From: Pseudomonadota bacterium | Lineage (GTDB): Bacteria > Pseudomonadota > Gammaproteobacteria > Burkholderiales > Sulfuriferulaceae | DNA length: 64,000 nucleotides | Assembly (NCBI GenBank): GCA_021786845.1 | Contig: JAJYMO010000035.1 | Coordinates: 1-64,000 of the forward strand | Reading direction: 5' to 3' | Shown here: piece by piece, positions 12,280 through 23,511 of the stretch | Position numbering within the stretch: the stretch's first letter is position 1 | How the letters are laid out: each line of letters starts with the position of its first letter | Made by a program: the position numbers and the translations under genes | Notes under the pieces: generated by a model | Seen by the model: the letters and a program-made list of their open reading frames with translations, nothing else | The model's database searches: none | What the model was told of the DNA's origin: nothing

Positions 12280-12402
12280 ACGGTAGAATGCTGTTTAGTG
12301 AGTCAAGTTTTGTGTGTGAACACTGTTTGCATGCTTCCGTTTGCTGTTTCTGTATGAGACTCAGCGCGCTCTGTGGATTGGAATGTGATGAGGGATGGAA
12401 TA

Positions 12403-13359
12403 ATGATGTGGACTAAGGGCTTGAGCGAAAGCGTGGTGTATGCTGATTTGTCTGATCTTGGTTTAATTGGCGTCAGGGGTAATGATGTTGAATTGTTTTT
12501 GCAAGGTCAATTAACCAATGACGTACGAAAATTAGCGAATTCTGAAGTGCAGTACAATGGGATGTGTACGCCAAAAGGGCGTTTGTTGGCCAGTTTTTTG
12601 ATGTGGCGGCGTGCTGGTGAGTGGTTCATTCAATTGCCAGCCCATTTGCAGGAAAGTATACAGAAACGTTTAACCATGTATGTGCTGCGAGCTCAAGTCA
12701 GCTTGAGTGATGTGCGTGAACAATGGGTGCGGATCGGTTTGGCGGGATCAGGGGCTGAGGCTTTGATTGCGCGTTTATCCGTTTCCGTTCCGTCTGCAGC
12801 GATGCGTTCAGCGGAGAATGGGTTTCTTGACGTACTGCGGCTTGATCAGGAGCGTTTTCAGCTGGTGGTGCGTAAGGATATGGCGGAAAATGTGCTGGCT
12901 ACCCTGGCGCAAGAGGCCAGTCTGATTGATGCCGCGCAATGGCAGTGGCTGGAGATTCAGGCCGGTATTCCATCCATCGTGTCGGCCACACAAGAGCAGT
13001 TTGTACCGCAAATGGTTAATTTTGATTTGATACAAGGGGTTGATTTCAAAAAAGGCTGTTATACCGGTCAGGAAATTGTTGCCCGTATGCATTATTTGGG
13101 GAAATTGAAACGTCGGATGTATGGCGTCCATAGTCAAATGCCGATGACCCCCGGCGATGAAATTTTTAGCCCCGATGTTCCCGGCCAGGCGACAGGCATG
13201 ATTGTGAACGCGCAGCCAGCTCCAGCGGGAGGTTGGGATGCGTTAGCGGTGATTCAGGTGAGTAGCGCCCTTGGCTATCCGTTAAGTCTTAAAGCGGTTG
13301 ATGGTGAGTTGCTGAGTCTGTGGAATTTACCCTATGCGGTGACCGTCCCCAATGCCTGA
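12403..13359 (+). CDS. ygfZ: YgfZ/GcvT-family folate-binding protein
   Basis: GVDFKKGCYTGQEIVARMHYLGKLKRRMYG signature; NGMCTPKGRLLASF. Start uncertain (ORF opens at 12373). Confidence 0.9.
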   Translation: MMWTKGLSESVVYADLSDLGLIGVRGNDVELFLQGQLTNDVRKLANSEVQYNGMCTPKGRLLASFLMWRRAGEWFIQLPAHLQESIQKRLTMYVLRAQVSLSDVREQWVRIGLAGSGAEALIARLSVSVPSAAMRSAENGFLDVLRLDQERFQLVVRKDMAENVLATLAQEASLIDAAQWQWLEIQAGIPSIVSATQEQFVPQMVNFDLIQGVDFKKGCYTGQEIVARMHYLGKLKRRMYGVHSQMPMTPGDEIFSPDVPGQATGMIVNAQPAPAGGWDALAVIQVSSALGYPLSLKAVDGELLSLWNLPYAVTVPNA

Positions 13360-14188
13360 TACCCATCTCGAAACCAGTTTGTTGGGCAAGCCGACAGAAT
13401 ATGACGGTGCACATGACGCAGGGGTGCTGTATGCGGTACCCCGCGCACCCATGCGGGCAGAACTGGGTATCCTGGGAACTTTGCCCTTTTTGGGCGCAGA
13501 CATTTGGAATGCCTATGAGCTGTCCTGGTTGAATATGCGCGGCAAACCACAGGTTGCGTTAGCAAAAATCATCTTTCCGGCAGACTCTCCTGCACTCATT
13601 GAATCGAAATCCCTGAAATTGTATCTGAACGGTTATAGTCAGACTGCGATGCAGGACATGAGTGTTGTGAAAAACCGGATTGCAGCCGATTTGTCCCGGG
13701 TGGCGGGTGCAAGGGTAGATGTGTATTTGCAAACACCAGAGGAAGTGGCCGGACAAAGTTTGACTGAAATGGCTGGGCTGCTGCTGGATCGCCTGGACAT
13801 CGATGTCGAAGTGGGGCAAGTTGGCAAAGAAATATTGCAGGTCGATGCGAGCGCCCCACAGGTCGAGGAAACGCTGGTATCCCGCTTGCTCAAATCAAAT
13901 TGTCCTGTGACAGGGCAGCCCGATTGGGCAAGTGTACAAATCTATTATCTCGGCGCACCCATTGATCAAGCCAGTTTATTGCGCTATTTAGTGGGTTTTC
14001 GCACACACAATGCTTTTCATGAGCAATGCGCAGAACAAATTTTTATCGACATTCAACACGCTTGTCGACCGACGAAGTTGTCCGTGTATGCGCGATATAC
14101 CCGTCGCGGTGGATTGGACATTAATCCATGGCGCAGCAATTTTAATGCAACGACTTTGCCTTCTAATTTGCGACATCCCCGGCAATAA
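13352..14188 (+). CDS. queF: NADPH-dependent 7-cyano-7-deazaguanine reductase
   Basis: ESKSLKLYLNGYSQT, FHEQCAEQIFIDI, VYARYTRRGGLDINPWRSN. Confidence 0.96.
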   Translation: MPDTHLETSLLGKPTEYDGAHDAGVLYAVPRAPMRAELGILGTLPFLGADIWNAYELSWLNMRGKPQVALAKIIFPADSPALIESKSLKLYLNGYSQTAMQDMSVVKNRIAADLSRVAGARVDVYLQTPEEVAGQSLTEMAGLLLDRLDIDVEVGQVGKEILQVDASAPQVEETLVSRLLKSNCPVTGQPDWASVQIYYLGAPIDQASLLRYLVGFRTHNAFHEQCAEQIFIDIQHACRPTKLSVYARYTRRGGLDINPWRSNFNATTLPSNLRHPRQ

Positions 14189-14511
14189 AGTCATCTGAAT
14201 TTTGTGAGTTATTCCAAGTCAAACTCTCGTGATCTGTCTGGGCTATATTTCCTTTAAGTTCGACAGGTTCTCAGGGGCATAATGCCGAAATTGCTGAATT
14301 AACCATTTGCCATTTCACTGGAAAAGTACGCGAGCCGCGCAAATCAGATCGCTTCCTGAGACAGGTTGATATCGCTGGCGATCAGTTCATTTTGCCCACT
14401 GCATCATGCTGACAGCAAACGTTTGTCTACCTTAATCTCAACCACCAAAACATCTTCACATTTTCAAAAGTCTATGTTGATACACTGAAACACGGTTTAT
14501 CACCTTTACGT

Positions 14512-14542
14512 AATCTTTACACTTTCCCCAGCAATCTTTACA
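14512..14542 (+). promoter_or_regulatory. Direct repeat upstream of kdp operon (candidate KdpE operator)
   Basis: AATCTTTACA at 14512-14521 and 14533-14542, 21 bp apart, about 60 bp upstream of the first kdp ORF. Confidence 0.5.
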
Positions 14543-14603
14543 TTATTTTTATTTTTCATTGGTTATGATCACTTCATCCAAATTTTCATGGGGGAGAAAT
14601 CAG

Positions 14604-14696
14604 ATGGATCTATTTTATCTTGTGTTAATCGTCGCATTTTTTGTGACCTCAATTCTGCTGGTATATGGTTGCGAAAAATTGGGGAGATCATCATGA
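14604..14696 (+). CDS. 30-aa predicted membrane peptide preceding kdpF
   Basis: MDLFYLVLIVAFFVTSILLVYGCEKLGRSS; GGGGGAG ribosome-binding site just upstream; stop overlaps the kdpF start (ATGA). Confidence 0.7.
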   Translation: MDLFYLVLIVAFFVTSILLVYGCEKLGRSS

Positions 14697-14785
14697 CATG
14701 GCTCTATATATTGAGCGGCATCGTCGCTTTGGGTTTGCTGGTCTATCTTGTTACGGCATTACTTAAACCGGAGTTATTCTCATGA
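14693..14785 (+). CDS. kdpF: K+-transporting ATPase subunit F
   Basis: [34 protein letters not shown] overlap with kdpA. Confidence 0.92.
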   Translation: MTWLYILSGIVALGLLVYLVTALLKPELFS

Positions 14786-16590
14786 CTACGAATGGATTTC
14801 TGCAAATTGTTTTGTTTCTGGGTACGCTGTTGCTGCTCGCGAAGCCCATGGGTTGGTATATGAGCAAAATTTATGAAGGCGATATACCAGGGTTTGTGCG
14901 CTGGTTTGTTCCGGTGGAAAAAGGTCTTTATCGCTTGTGTGGAATAGAGTCCGGTCAGGAAATGGGCTGGGTTCGCTATGCCATCGCCTTGTTGTGGTTC
15001 AGTTTGCTTGGGATGGTCGCGGTGTACGCCCTGCAACGTTTGCAAGGTTTTTTGCCATTCAATCCGCAGCATTTCGGCGCAGTGTCTCCTGACTCGTCAT
15101 TTAATACCGCAGTCAGTTTCATGACCAATACCAACTGGCAAGCTTATTCGGGTGAGTCAACGATGAGTTATCTCACTCAGATGTCGGGACTTACTGTTCA
15201 GAACTTCTTGTCTGCAGCCAGTGGTATGGCCGTTGCGGTGGCCCTGATTCGGGGCTTCGCCCGCCACTCCGTGAAAACTGTCGGTAATTTCTGGGTGGAT
15301 ATGACGCGCAGTGTGCTCTACATTCTGTTACCGCTTTCCATATTGTTTGCGTGCGTGCTGGTCAGTCAAGGTGTGGTGCAAAATTTTGCCGCCAACAAAA
15401 TTATTCATACTGTTGAATCCCAAGTCTATGATAATCCGAAAATGGATGCTGCCGGTAATCCGGTGAAAGACGCGGCAGGAAACCCTGTGACGGAAAAGGC
15501 GACGACGCAGGCCCAAACGATTCCGTTTGGGCCGGTTGCTTCGCAAGAAGCGATCAAGATGATCGGCACTAACGGTGGTGGTTTTTTCAATGCCAATTCG
15601 GCGCACCCTTACGAGAACCCTACTCCGCTGACCAATTTTCTGCAGATGATCATGATGTTCCTGATTCCTGCCGGCCTGTGTTATACCTTCGGGAAAATGA
15701 TCGGAGACACACGCCAGGGCTGGGCTATCCTCACCGCTATGACACTGGTTTTCGTCGCCATGCTCGCTGTCACTGAAACTTCGGAACAAGCCGGTAATCC
15801 CGCCTTTGCTGCGCTAGGCATTGATCAGGCGGCCTCCAGCACCCAGGCTGGCGGAAACATGGAGGGAAAGGAAACCCGTTTCGGCATTGTCAATTCTGCC
15901 TTGTTCGCGACCATCACCACCTCTGCTTCCTGTGGTGCAGTCAACAGCATGCATGATTCATTTATGCCGCTGGGAGGCATGGTTCCTTTGTCACTGATTC
16001 AGTTGGGCGAAGTCGTTTTTGGCGGGGTCGGTTCGGGGTTATACGGCATGCTCATTTACGCGATCATTGCGATATTTATAGCCGGGCTCATGATCGGACG
16101 TACCCCCGAATATATCGGCAAAAAAATCGAGTCATTCGACATCAAAATGGCTTCGCTGGTGATTCTGATTCCGCCGCTTTTGATACTCTGCGGTACGGCC
16201 GTGGCCGTCATGGCAGAAGCTGGCAAGGCTGGAGTGGGAAACCCCGGTGCGCACGGCTTTAGCGAAATCCTGTATGCCTTTTCGTCCGCTGCAGGCAACA
16301 ATGGCAGTGCTTTTGCCGGGTTGTCAGCCAATACGCCTTTTTACAATATCGCGCTGGGGGTGGCCATGTTCTTTGGCCGTATCTGGTTGATGGTTCCTGT
16401 TCTGGCGCTTGCCGGTTCACTGGCCGCCAAGAAGCGTATTCCGTCAGGCGCAGGTACATTGGCTACCCATACCCCCATTTTTGTGATGCTTTTGATTGGA
16501 ACTGTGTTTCTGGTGGGAGCCCTCAATTTCGTACCAGCGCTGGGCTTGGGACCGGTGGTTGAGCAACTGGCCATGGTCGGCGCACATTAG
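14782..16590 (+). CDS. kdpA: K+-transporting ATPase subunit A
   Basis: [44 protein letters not shown]. Confidence 0.98.
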   Translation: MTTNGFLQIVLFLGTLLLLAKPMGWYMSKIYEGDIPGFVRWFVPVEKGLYRLCGIESGQEMGWVRYAIALLWFSLLGMVAVYALQRLQGFLPFNPQHFGAVSPDSSFNTAVSFMTNTNWQAYSGESTMSYLTQMSGLTVQNFLSAASGMAVAVALIRGFARHSVKTVGNFWVDMTRSVLYILLPLSILFACVLVSQGVVQNFAANKIIHTVESQVYDNPKMDAAGNPVKDAAGNPVTEKATTQAQTIPFGPVASQEAIKMIGTNGGGFFNANSAHPYENPTPLTNFLQMIMMFLIPAGLCYTFGKMIGDTRQGWAILTAMTLVFVAMLAVTETSEQAGNPAFAALGIDQAASSTQAGGNMEGKETRFGIVNSALFATITTSASCGAVNSMHDSFMPLGGMVPLSLIQLGEVVFGGVGSGLYGMLIYAIIAIFIAGLMIGRTPEYIGKKIESFDIKMASLVILIPPLLILCGTAVAVMAEAGKAGVGNPGAHGFSEILYAFSSAAGNNGSAFAGLSANTPFYNIALGVAMFFGRIWLMVPVLALAGSLAAKKRIPSGAGTLATHTPIFVMLLIGTVFLVGALNFVPALGLGPVVEQLAMVGAH

Positions 16591-16600
16591 GAGAATTGCT

Positions 16601-18673
16601 ATGAATGAAAGACTTAAACCGGTTGCGCTGTTTGATGGCGAGATTGTGTGGCAGGCATTCTTGAATGCTTTTAAAAAACTAAACCCTGCGCAGCAGATAA
16701 AAAATCCCGTGATGTTCGTGGTTCTGGTGGGCAGTATCTTGACAACAGTGCTGTATTTTCAGGCGCTTATCGGACAAGGTGAAGCGCCTGCCGGATTTAT
16801 CCTGGCGGTGACAGGCTGGCTCTGGTTTACGGTGTTGTTCGCTAATTTCGCTGAAGCGATCGCCGAAGGAAGAAGCCGTGCCCAGGCGGCTTCCTTGCGC
16901 AAAGCCAAGCAGGACATTGCCGCCAGAAAGTTACTGGCACCACGTCATGACGCTGAATTCTCATTGATCTCCAGCACCAAGTTGCGCCAGCACGATATCG
17001 TACTGGTCAATGCGGGAGAATTCATACCGGGTGATGGTGATGTCATTGAAGGCGTGGCGTCTGTCGATGAAAGCGCGATCACTGGAGAATCTGCGCCAGT
17101 GATTCGCGAATCAGGTGGGGATTTTTCTGCTGTCACGGGCGGAACACGGGTACTTTCAGACTGGCTGGTGATTCGAATTACGACTAACCCTGGGGAGAGC
17201 TTTCTTGATCGCATGATTGCGATGGTTGAAGGAGCCAAACGTCAAAAAACGCCTAATGAGATTGCGCTGACCATTTTATTGGTGGCACTGACGATCGTTT
17301 TTTTGCTGGTGACCGTGACTTTACTTCCTTTTTCCTTCTACAGTGTAGAAGTCGCCAAGTCGGGACAACCCGTCACACTGACGGTATTGATCGCTTTATT
17401 GGTCTGCCTTATTCCAACTACCATCGGCGGCTTGCTGTCAGCCATCGGTGTGGCGGGCATGGGCAGAATGATGCAGAAAAACGTGATTGCGACATCCGGG
17501 CGCGCAGTTGAAGCTGCGGGAGATGTGGATGTCTTGCTGCTGGATAAGACAGGCACGATTACCCTGGGAAATCGTCAGGCGAGTAGCTTCATCCCGGCGG
17601 GCGGCGTGACCGAACAAATACTTGCCGATACGGCGCAACTTGCTTCGTTGGCAGATGAAACACCAGAAGGACGCAGCATCGTCGTCCTGGCCAGGGAAAA
17701 ATTCGGCTTTCGTGAACGGGATATTCAGTCGCTCGGCGCGACCTTCGTGCCGTTTTCAGCACAAAGCCGAATGAGTGGGGTGAATCTGGACGGCAGGCAA
17801 ATCAGGAAAGGCGCCAGCGATGCGATGCGTGCTTATGTCAAAGAATTCGGGGGAGATTTCCCTCCGCAGGTGGAGGCTGCTGTCGACGAAGTGGCACGTC
17901 GAGGCAGTACGCCATTGGTTGTCGCTGAGGGGAATCGTATTCTGGGCGTGATCGAACTCAAGGACATCGTCAAAGGCGGTATCAAGGAGCGTTTTGCCGA
18001 ATTGCGTCGTATGGGGATTAAGACCATTATGATCACGGGTGACAATCGCCTGACTGCAGCCGCTATTGCCGCAGAAGCAGGAGTAGATGATTTTCTGGCT
18101 GAAGCCACACCGGAACAGAAGCTGAAACTTATTCGCGCATATCAGGCAGAGGGACGACTGGTCGCGATGACCGGAGATGGCACCAACGATGCGCCCGCGC
18201 TCGCTCAAGCCGATGTGGCGGTGGCAATGAACTCCGGCACCCAAGCTGCCAAAGAAGCTAGCAATATGGTGGATCTGGATTCCAATCCCACCAAGCTGAT
18301 TGCGATTGTGGAAACCGGCAAGCAGATGTTGATGACGCGCGGTTCGCTGACCACCTTTAGCATTGCTAACGACATAGCCAAGTATTTTGCGATTATTCCG
18401 GCAGCTTTCATCACCACTTACCCCGCATTGGGTGCGTTGAATGTGATGCATCTGGCAACCCCCGCCAGTGCGATCTTGTCGGCAGTGATTTTTAATGCGC
18501 TGATTATTGTCGCGCTCATTCCGCTTGCACTTAAGGGGGTGAAATACCGTCCGATCGGTGCGGCAGCGTTGCTCCGCAATAACCTGTTTATTTACGGGTT
18601 GGGTGGAATTGTGGTCCCGTTTGCCGGCATTAAACTGATTGACATGACGCTCTCTGCACTCCGGTTAATTTAA
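16601..18673 (+). CDS. kdpB: K+-transporting P-type ATPase subunit B
   Basis: [11 protein letters not shown] phosphorylation motif; [31 protein letters not shown]. Confidence 0.98.
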   Translation: MNERLKPVALFDGEIVWQAFLNAFKKLNPAQQIKNPVMFVVLVGSILTTVLYFQALIGQGEAPAGFILAVTGWLWFTVLFANFAEAIAEGRSRAQAASLRKAKQDIAARKLLAPRHDAEFSLISSTKLRQHDIVLVNAGEFIPGDGDVIEGVASVDESAITGESAPVIRESGGDFSAVTGGTRVLSDWLVIRITTNPGESFLDRMIAMVEGAKRQKTPNEIALTILLVALTIVFLLVTVTLLPFSFYSVEVAKSGQPVTLTVLIALLVCLIPTTIGGLLSAIGVAGMGRMMQKNVIATSGRAVEAAGDVDVLLLDKTGTITLGNRQASSFIPAGGVTEQILADTAQLASLADETPEGRSIVVLAREKFGFRERDIQSLGATFVPFSAQSRMSGVNLDGRQIRKGASDAMRAYVKEFGGDFPPQVEAAVDEVARRGSTPLVVAEGNRILGVIELKDIVKGGIKERFAELRRMGIKTIMITGDNRLTAAAIAAEAGVDDFLAEATPEQKLKLIRAYQAEGRLVAMTGDGTNDAPALAQADVAVAMNSGTQAAKEASNMVDLDSNPTKLIAIVETGKQMLMTRGSLTTFSIANDIAKYFAIIPAAFITTYPALGALNVMHLATPASAILSAVIFNALIIVALIPLALKGVKYRPIGAAALLRNNLFIYGLGGIVVPFAGIKLIDMTLSALRLI

Positions 18674-18687
18674 AAAAGGAAACTATC

Positions 18688-19260
18688 ATGTTGAAAGAAT
18701 TTCGTCCTGCGGTGATGAGTTTTGTCGTGCTTACAGTGATTACCGGTATCGTTTATCCCTTTGTCATGACAGGATTCAGTCAGATTTTTATGTCCAATAC
18801 GGCAAACGGCAGTCTGGTTGTAAAAGACGGCAAAGCCGTTGGTAGCCGACTCATCGGTCAAGCCTTCAGTGATCCGAAGTATTTTTGGGGTCGTCCTTCT
18901 GCGACATCACCGATGCCATATAACGGTCTGGCCTCCGGTGGGTCTAACCTCGGTCCGACTAATCCGGCGCTGATAGATGAAGTTAAGGCTCGGTTGCAAG
19001 CATTGCGGGATGCCGACCCGGACAATCACGCGCCAGTTCCTGTCGAACTGGTCACCGCTTCCGGAAGCGGACTTGATCCGGAGATTAGTCCGGCAGCGGC
19101 GCAATACCAAGTTTCCCGAGTGGCGCATGCAAGGGGACTGGAAGTCGCTGCGGTCAATCGTTTGATTGCACAGCACACGGAACCACGGCAATTTGGCATA
19201 CTGGGTGAACCAAGGGTGAATGTGCTGGCGCTTAATCTGGCGCTTGATACGCTACACTAA
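18688..19260 (+). CDS. kdpC: K+-transporting ATPase subunit C
   Basis: [32 protein letters not shown]. Confidence 0.97.
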   Translation: MLKEFRPAVMSFVVLTVITGIVYPFVMTGFSQIFMSNTANGSLVVKDGKAVGSRLIGQAFSDPKYFWGRPSATSPMPYNGLASGGSNLGPTNPALIDEVKARLQALRDADPDNHAPVPVELVTASGSGLDPEISPAAAQYQVSRVAHARGLEVAAVNRLIAQHTEPRQFGILGEPRVNVLALNLALDTLH

Positions 19261-19303
19261 AAAATGCGACGCATACCATTAACCCCTGTATAGGCTAAAC
19301 CGT

Positions 19304-21994
19304 ATGAACGAATTACGCCCAGATCCAGACAAACTGCTAGACATGGTGCAGCGCGAACAGGAGAAAGCACTTCGAGGTAAACTAAAGATCTTTTTTGGCG
19401 CGTCTGCCGGTGTCGGGAAAACTTACGCAATGCTGTCTGCAGCACGTCAGCTGAGAGATCGCGGACTTGACGTAGTGGTGGGCATTGTTGAAACCCACGG
19501 CAGGGTTGAGACCATGGCGCAGATGGAGGGATTGGAGGTGTTGCCGCGCAAGGAAATTGAGCATCGCGGCAAACTGCTCTCTGAGTTTGATCTGGATGGG
19601 GCGTTGGCACGACATCCTCCACTGATCCTGATTGATGAACTGGCACATACCAATATTCCAGGTTCGCGTCACCCGAAACGTTGGCAGGACGTTGAAGAAC
19701 TGCTGACTGCCGGTATTGATGTCTTTACCACGGTAAATGTTCAGCATCTGGAAACACTCAACGATATTGTTGGTGGGATTACCGGCATTCGTGTTCAGGA
19801 AACTGTACCGGACAAAGTTTTTGATCAGGCAGATGAAATTATTTTGGTAGATATTACACCCGATGAGTTATTGCAGCGGCTGAAGGAAGGCAAGGTTTAT
19901 ATTCCACAACAGGCTGAAGGGGCGATCCGGAATTTTTTTCGTAAGGGGAACCTGATTGCCCTGCGGGAATTATCACTCAGACGTACCGCTGATCGGGTTG
20001 ACGATCAGATGCGTATATACCGGCAGGAACGTTCCATTGGAGGTGCCTGGCATACGCAGGACTCCTTGCTCGTCTGTGTAGGACCGGAACCCGGTGCCGA
20101 AAAAATGATTAGAAAAGCCAGCCGAATCGCAACGCAGTTCGGGGTTGAGTGGCATGCTGTGTATGTGGAAACGCCGCACCTGCAGCATCAGCCGAGGGCT
20201 GAGCGTGACCGCATTCTCAAAACCTTGCATTTTGCTCAGGATCTGGGAGCGGAAACAGCTGTTTTGGCTGGTCAAAATCCTGACATTGTTTTGGTCGATT
20301 ATGCGCGCAACCATCATCTCTTTCAAATCATCATCGGTGGGAGACGCACAAGCGCCTGGAATTTTTTTCGGCCTTCCTTTGCAGATCGCCTCGCACGTTT
20401 ATCAACGGATAGGGATGTGATCCAGCTTGCCTGCGCAGTGCCGGACGAACGCATCAGCACGAAGCCTGCTGTGGCCCGAGAAGCTACCCCAAAGATATAT
20501 TGGATGTCCTATGCCTGGGCAGTGATTGCCTGTGCGGCAGCAACAGGCGTAGCTGCTTTGCTGTTGCCCTATTTCGATATTGCTAATATCGTGATGTTAT
20601 TCCTGTTGGCAGTTGTATTCGTTGCCGTCAAGTATGGGCGTGGTCCTGCAGTACTCGCGTCATTCCTGAGTGTTGGCCTGTTTGATTTCTTTTTTGTACC
20701 ACCGCGTTTTTCGTTTGCGGTTGGCGATGTACAATACCTGTTGACATTCGCAGTAATGCTCATCGTTGCGCTGATTATCGGGCAATTGACGGCCAATTTG
20801 AGTTATCAGGTGCGTGTGGCCAGTCATCGCGAAACCCGTTTACGTGCACTGTATGAAATGGCACGTGATCTGTCGTCGGTGCTTCTGCCGCAACAAATTG
20901 TGGACATCAGTCACAAGTTTATTGAGGCGACATTCAGCGTTAAAGTGGCCATTTTGATCTCCGATGCTGAAGACAGACTTCATTTGCCTGATACGGGCGA
21001 GGCATCAGCCCTTGCGATTGATATGGGTATTGCCCAATGGGCCTTTGATCATATTGAGGCGGCGGGATTCAGCACAGATACTTTGCCCGGCAGCTCGGTC
21101 TTGTATCTTCCACTGCGTGCGCCCATGCGTACACGTGGCATACTGGCGGTAGAACCATCGCATTCTAGTTGGCTGCTGATTCCGGAACAGCGCCGTCAGC
21201 TGGATGGATTCGTTGCGCTCATTGCGACAGCACTGGAGCGTGTTCATTATATTGAGGTGGCACAAGACGCATCGGTGAGAATTGAATCAGAGCGACTGCG
21301 CAATTCAGTGCTTTCCGCGTTGTCGCATGACTTGCGCACACCGCTCACCAACCTTGCCGGACTGTCTGATTCGCTGACACTGACCAAACCTGCGCTGCCC
21401 AGGCAGCAACTTGATCTCGCGATTGCGATTCGTGACCAGACCTCCCGCATGAGTGCGCTGGTCAATAACCTGCTCGACATGGCACGACTTCAGGCGGGTA
21501 ACGTTAAATTGAATTTGCAGTGGCAACCTTTGGAAGAAGTGATTGGCAGCGCACTTGCAGCGTGTGAACAGCAAATGTCCGGTCATCACTTAGACATTTC
21601 TTTACCCCTTGATTTTCCTCTGCTGGAATTCGATGCAGTACTGATCAAAAGTGTTTTCTGTAATTTGCTTGAAAATGCTGCCAAATACACCCCGCCTAAC
21701 AGCACTGTTCATATTGAGGCCAGCGTTGACGGAAGCCAGGCGCGTATTTCGGTGACGGATAATGGGCCGGGACTTGTGCCCGGAAGCGAAGAGACCATAT
21801 TTGAAAAATTTACCCGTGGGGTACGGGAATCTTCAACACCGGGTGTCGGGTTAGGACTGACCATTTGTCGCGCGATCATTGAAGCGCACAAAGGGAGAAT
21901 CTGGGCTGAAAATATGCCCGTAAGGGGTGCCCGGTTTACTTTTACATTGCCGTTAGGTATCCCGCCTACGCTGGATATGGAGAGCAGGGCGTGA
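19304..21994 (+). CDS. kdpD: Osmosensitive K+ channel histidine kinase KdpD
   Basis: GKLKIFFGASAGVGKTYAML; USP-like domain; LSALSHDLRTPLTNLAGLSDSL; HATPase domain. Confidence 0.97.
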   Translation: MNELRPDPDKLLDMVQREQEKALRGKLKIFFGASAGVGKTYAMLSAARQLRDRGLDVVVGIVETHGRVETMAQMEGLEVLPRKEIEHRGKLLSEFDLDGALARHPPLILIDELAHTNIPGSRHPKRWQDVEELLTAGIDVFTTVNVQHLETLNDIVGGITGIRVQETVPDKVFDQADEIILVDITPDELLQRLKEGKVYIPQQAEGAIRNFFRKGNLIALRELSLRRTADRVDDQMRIYRQERSIGGAWHTQDSLLVCVGPEPGAEKMIRKASRIATQFGVEWHAVYVETPHLQHQPRAERDRILKTLHFAQDLGAETAVLAGQNPDIVLVDYARNHHLFQIIIGGRRTSAWNFFRPSFADRLARLSTDRDVIQLACAVPDERISTKPAVAREATPKIYWMSYAWAVIACAAATGVAALLLPYFDIANIVMLFLLAVVFVAVKYGRGPAVLASFLSVGLFDFFFVPPRFSFAVGDVQYLLTFAVMLIVALIIGQLTANLSYQVRVASHRETRLRALYEMARDLSSVLLPQQIVDISHKFIEATFSVKVAILISDAEDRLHLPDTGEASALAIDMGIAQWAFDHIEAAGFSTDTLPGSSVLYLPLRAPMRTRGILAVEPSHSSWLLIPEQRRQLDGFVALIATALERVHYIEVAQDASVRIESERLRNSVLSALSHDLRTPLTNLAGLSDSLTLTKPALPRQQLDLAIAIRDQTSRMSALVNNLLDMARLQAGNVKLNLQWQPLEEVIGSALAACEQQMSGHHLDISLPLDFPLLEFDAVLIKSVFCNLLENAAKYTPPNSTVHIEASVDGSQARISVTDNGPGLVPGSEETIFEKFTRGVRESSTPGVGLGLTICRAIIEAHKGRIWAENMPVRGARFTFTLPLGIPPTLDMESRA

Positions 21995-22680
21995 CTTCGC
22001 ATACTGTGATCATTATCGAAGATGAGAAACAAACCCGTCGTTTTTTGCGTTTGTCGCTTGAAGCGGAGGGATACCACGTATTTGAGGCTGAAACTGGGGG
22101 CGAAGGTCTGAAAGCGGTTGCTTCGCGCAAGCCGGATATGGTCATCATTGACCTTGGTCTGCCAGATATGGACGGTGTGGAGGTGGTCAAAAAATTACGC
22201 GAATGGAGCACGATTCCGATCATTATTTTGTCAGCGCGCAGTGAAGAAAAGGAAAAAATCATTGCGCTGGACGTTGGAGCCGATGATTACTTGACCAAGC
22301 CGTTCGGCACTGGAGAGTTGCTGGCTCGTATCCGGGTTGCGTTAAGGCGGGCGATATCCAATGAGCAGGCAGGTAACGGAACTTTTTCAATCGCTGATTT
22401 GACCATTGATCTCATCCACCGCAAAATAACGAAGATGGGGGAAGAAATTCATCTTACGCCGATTGAATACCGGCTACTTTCAGTGCTTGCTCAACATCAG
22501 GGAAAAGTGTTGACTCACAGCTTTTTATTAAAGGAAGTGTGGGGGCCAAACCAGATGGACAATGCACATTATCTGCGAATTTACATGAGTCAACTGCGGC
22601 ACAAACTCGAAAAGGAACCTGTACGACCACGTTATATTTTGACTGAAGCCGGTGTGGGGTACAGGTTTGCTGTTGAGTGA
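21991..22680 (+). CDS. kdpE: Response regulator KdpE
   Basis: Receiver plus winged-helix (OmpR family); ATGA-type overlap with kdpD. Confidence 0.95.
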   Translation: MTSHTVIIIEDEKQTRRFLRLSLEAEGYHVFEAETGGEGLKAVASRKPDMVIIDLGLPDMDGVEVVKKLREWSTIPIIILSARSEEKEKIIALDVGADDYLTKPFGTGELLARIRVALRRAISNEQAGNGTFSIADLTIDLIHRKITKMGEEIHLTPIEYRLLSVLAQHQGKVLTHSFLLKEVWGPNQMDNAHYLRIYMSQLRHKLEKEPVRPRYILTEAGVGYRFAVE

Positions 22681-22705
22681 GTAAGGTTGATAAGTTTGAG
22701 TCCGC

Positions 22706-23149
22706 TCAAGCTCGCCCGGTTTGCGTTTCAGTCTGCGTTTCTATCATCACAAAATCATGGCTCACCGTGGCGGTACGCCCCAGCATAATGGTGGCAGAGC
22801 AATATTTTTCCGCTGAAAGACGAATGGCGCGCTCAACCAGTTCTGGTTTAAGTGCATGGCCGGTGACGATGAAATGCATGTGGATGTGGGTGAATACTTT
22901 GGGATCGGTTTCTGCCCGTTCTGCGTTAATTTCTACCACACAGTCGGTGATTTTGGCGCGCGATTTTTGGAGTATGCTCACCACATCGAATGTTGTGCAG
23001 CCTCCTGCGCCCAACAACAACATCTCCATGGGGCGAGGACCGAGATTGTTGCCGCCGCTTTCAGGCGCGCCGTCCATGAGTACCGCATGGCCGCTGCCGG
23101 TCTGTCCTAAAAATGCCCTGTTTTCTACCCATTTGACGCGTGCTTGCAT
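22706..23149 (-). CDS. OsmC family protein
   Basis: GPRPMEMLLLGAGGCTTFDVVSILQKSR; OsmC-like fold motifs. Confidence 0.88.
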   Translation of the reverse strand: MQARVKWVENRAFLGQTGSGHAVLMDGAPESGGNNLGPRPMEMLLLGAGGCTTFDVVSILQKSRAKITDCVVEINAERAETDPKVFTHIHMHFIVTGHALKPELVERAIRLSAEKYCSATIMLGRTATVSHDFVMIETQTETQTGRA

Positions 23150-23290
23150 GATGGAAATCCCCGTGATCATTTGCTAAAAAACTTGTTCCGGCTATTTTAC
23201 CTCGAATGAGGTGAGTTGACACAGCATCATCAACCGTCTATGGCCTGTTCAATCCATTTGCCAAAAGGATGCGATGAAATGATTGGCGCG

Positions 23291-23402
23291 TTTATCCTTT
23301 TTCCTTGCTGGTTTAAAACCCCGGCCTTTAGGCCGGTAGGAGCGCCGAACCCCGCCCTGACTAAATATCCACCGGCCTGAAGGCCGGTGACCTCATTGCT
23401 GG
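23291..23402. repeat. Palindrome-rich repeat, left copy (inverted relative to 24639-24802)
   Basis: TTTATCCTTTTTCCTTGCTGGTTTAAAACCCCGGCCTTTAGGCCGGTAGGAGCGCCG...CCACCGGCCTGAAGGCCGGTGACCTCATTGCTGG; near-identical to the reverse complement of the right copy. Confidence 0.9.
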
Positions 23403-23511
23403 ACAATTGAAGCCGTTTGGGCTAAAATTGCACCACTATTTTATAGAATGCGGGCGTGGTGTGAACCTTGTCCGTTTCTTTGTGTCTTCAATTTCCTGGC
23501 TGAGGTAATCC

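Noticed and set aside
12021-12300. TGTTTAGTG direct repeats (12021-12029, 12292-12300) as a target-site duplication of the intron remnant
   Set aside because: Group II retrohoming does not create duplications, the right copy is 12 bp beyond the expected 3' end, and a 9-bp match can occur by chance.
17756-18451. 231-aa minus-strand ORF opposite kdpB
   Set aside because: Shadow ORF of a highly conserved P-type ATPase; no recognisable family.
14604-22680. kdp cluster as a novel system
   Set aside because: Canonical kdpFABCDE order and motifs; only the 30-aa leader ORF and operator repeats deserve notice.
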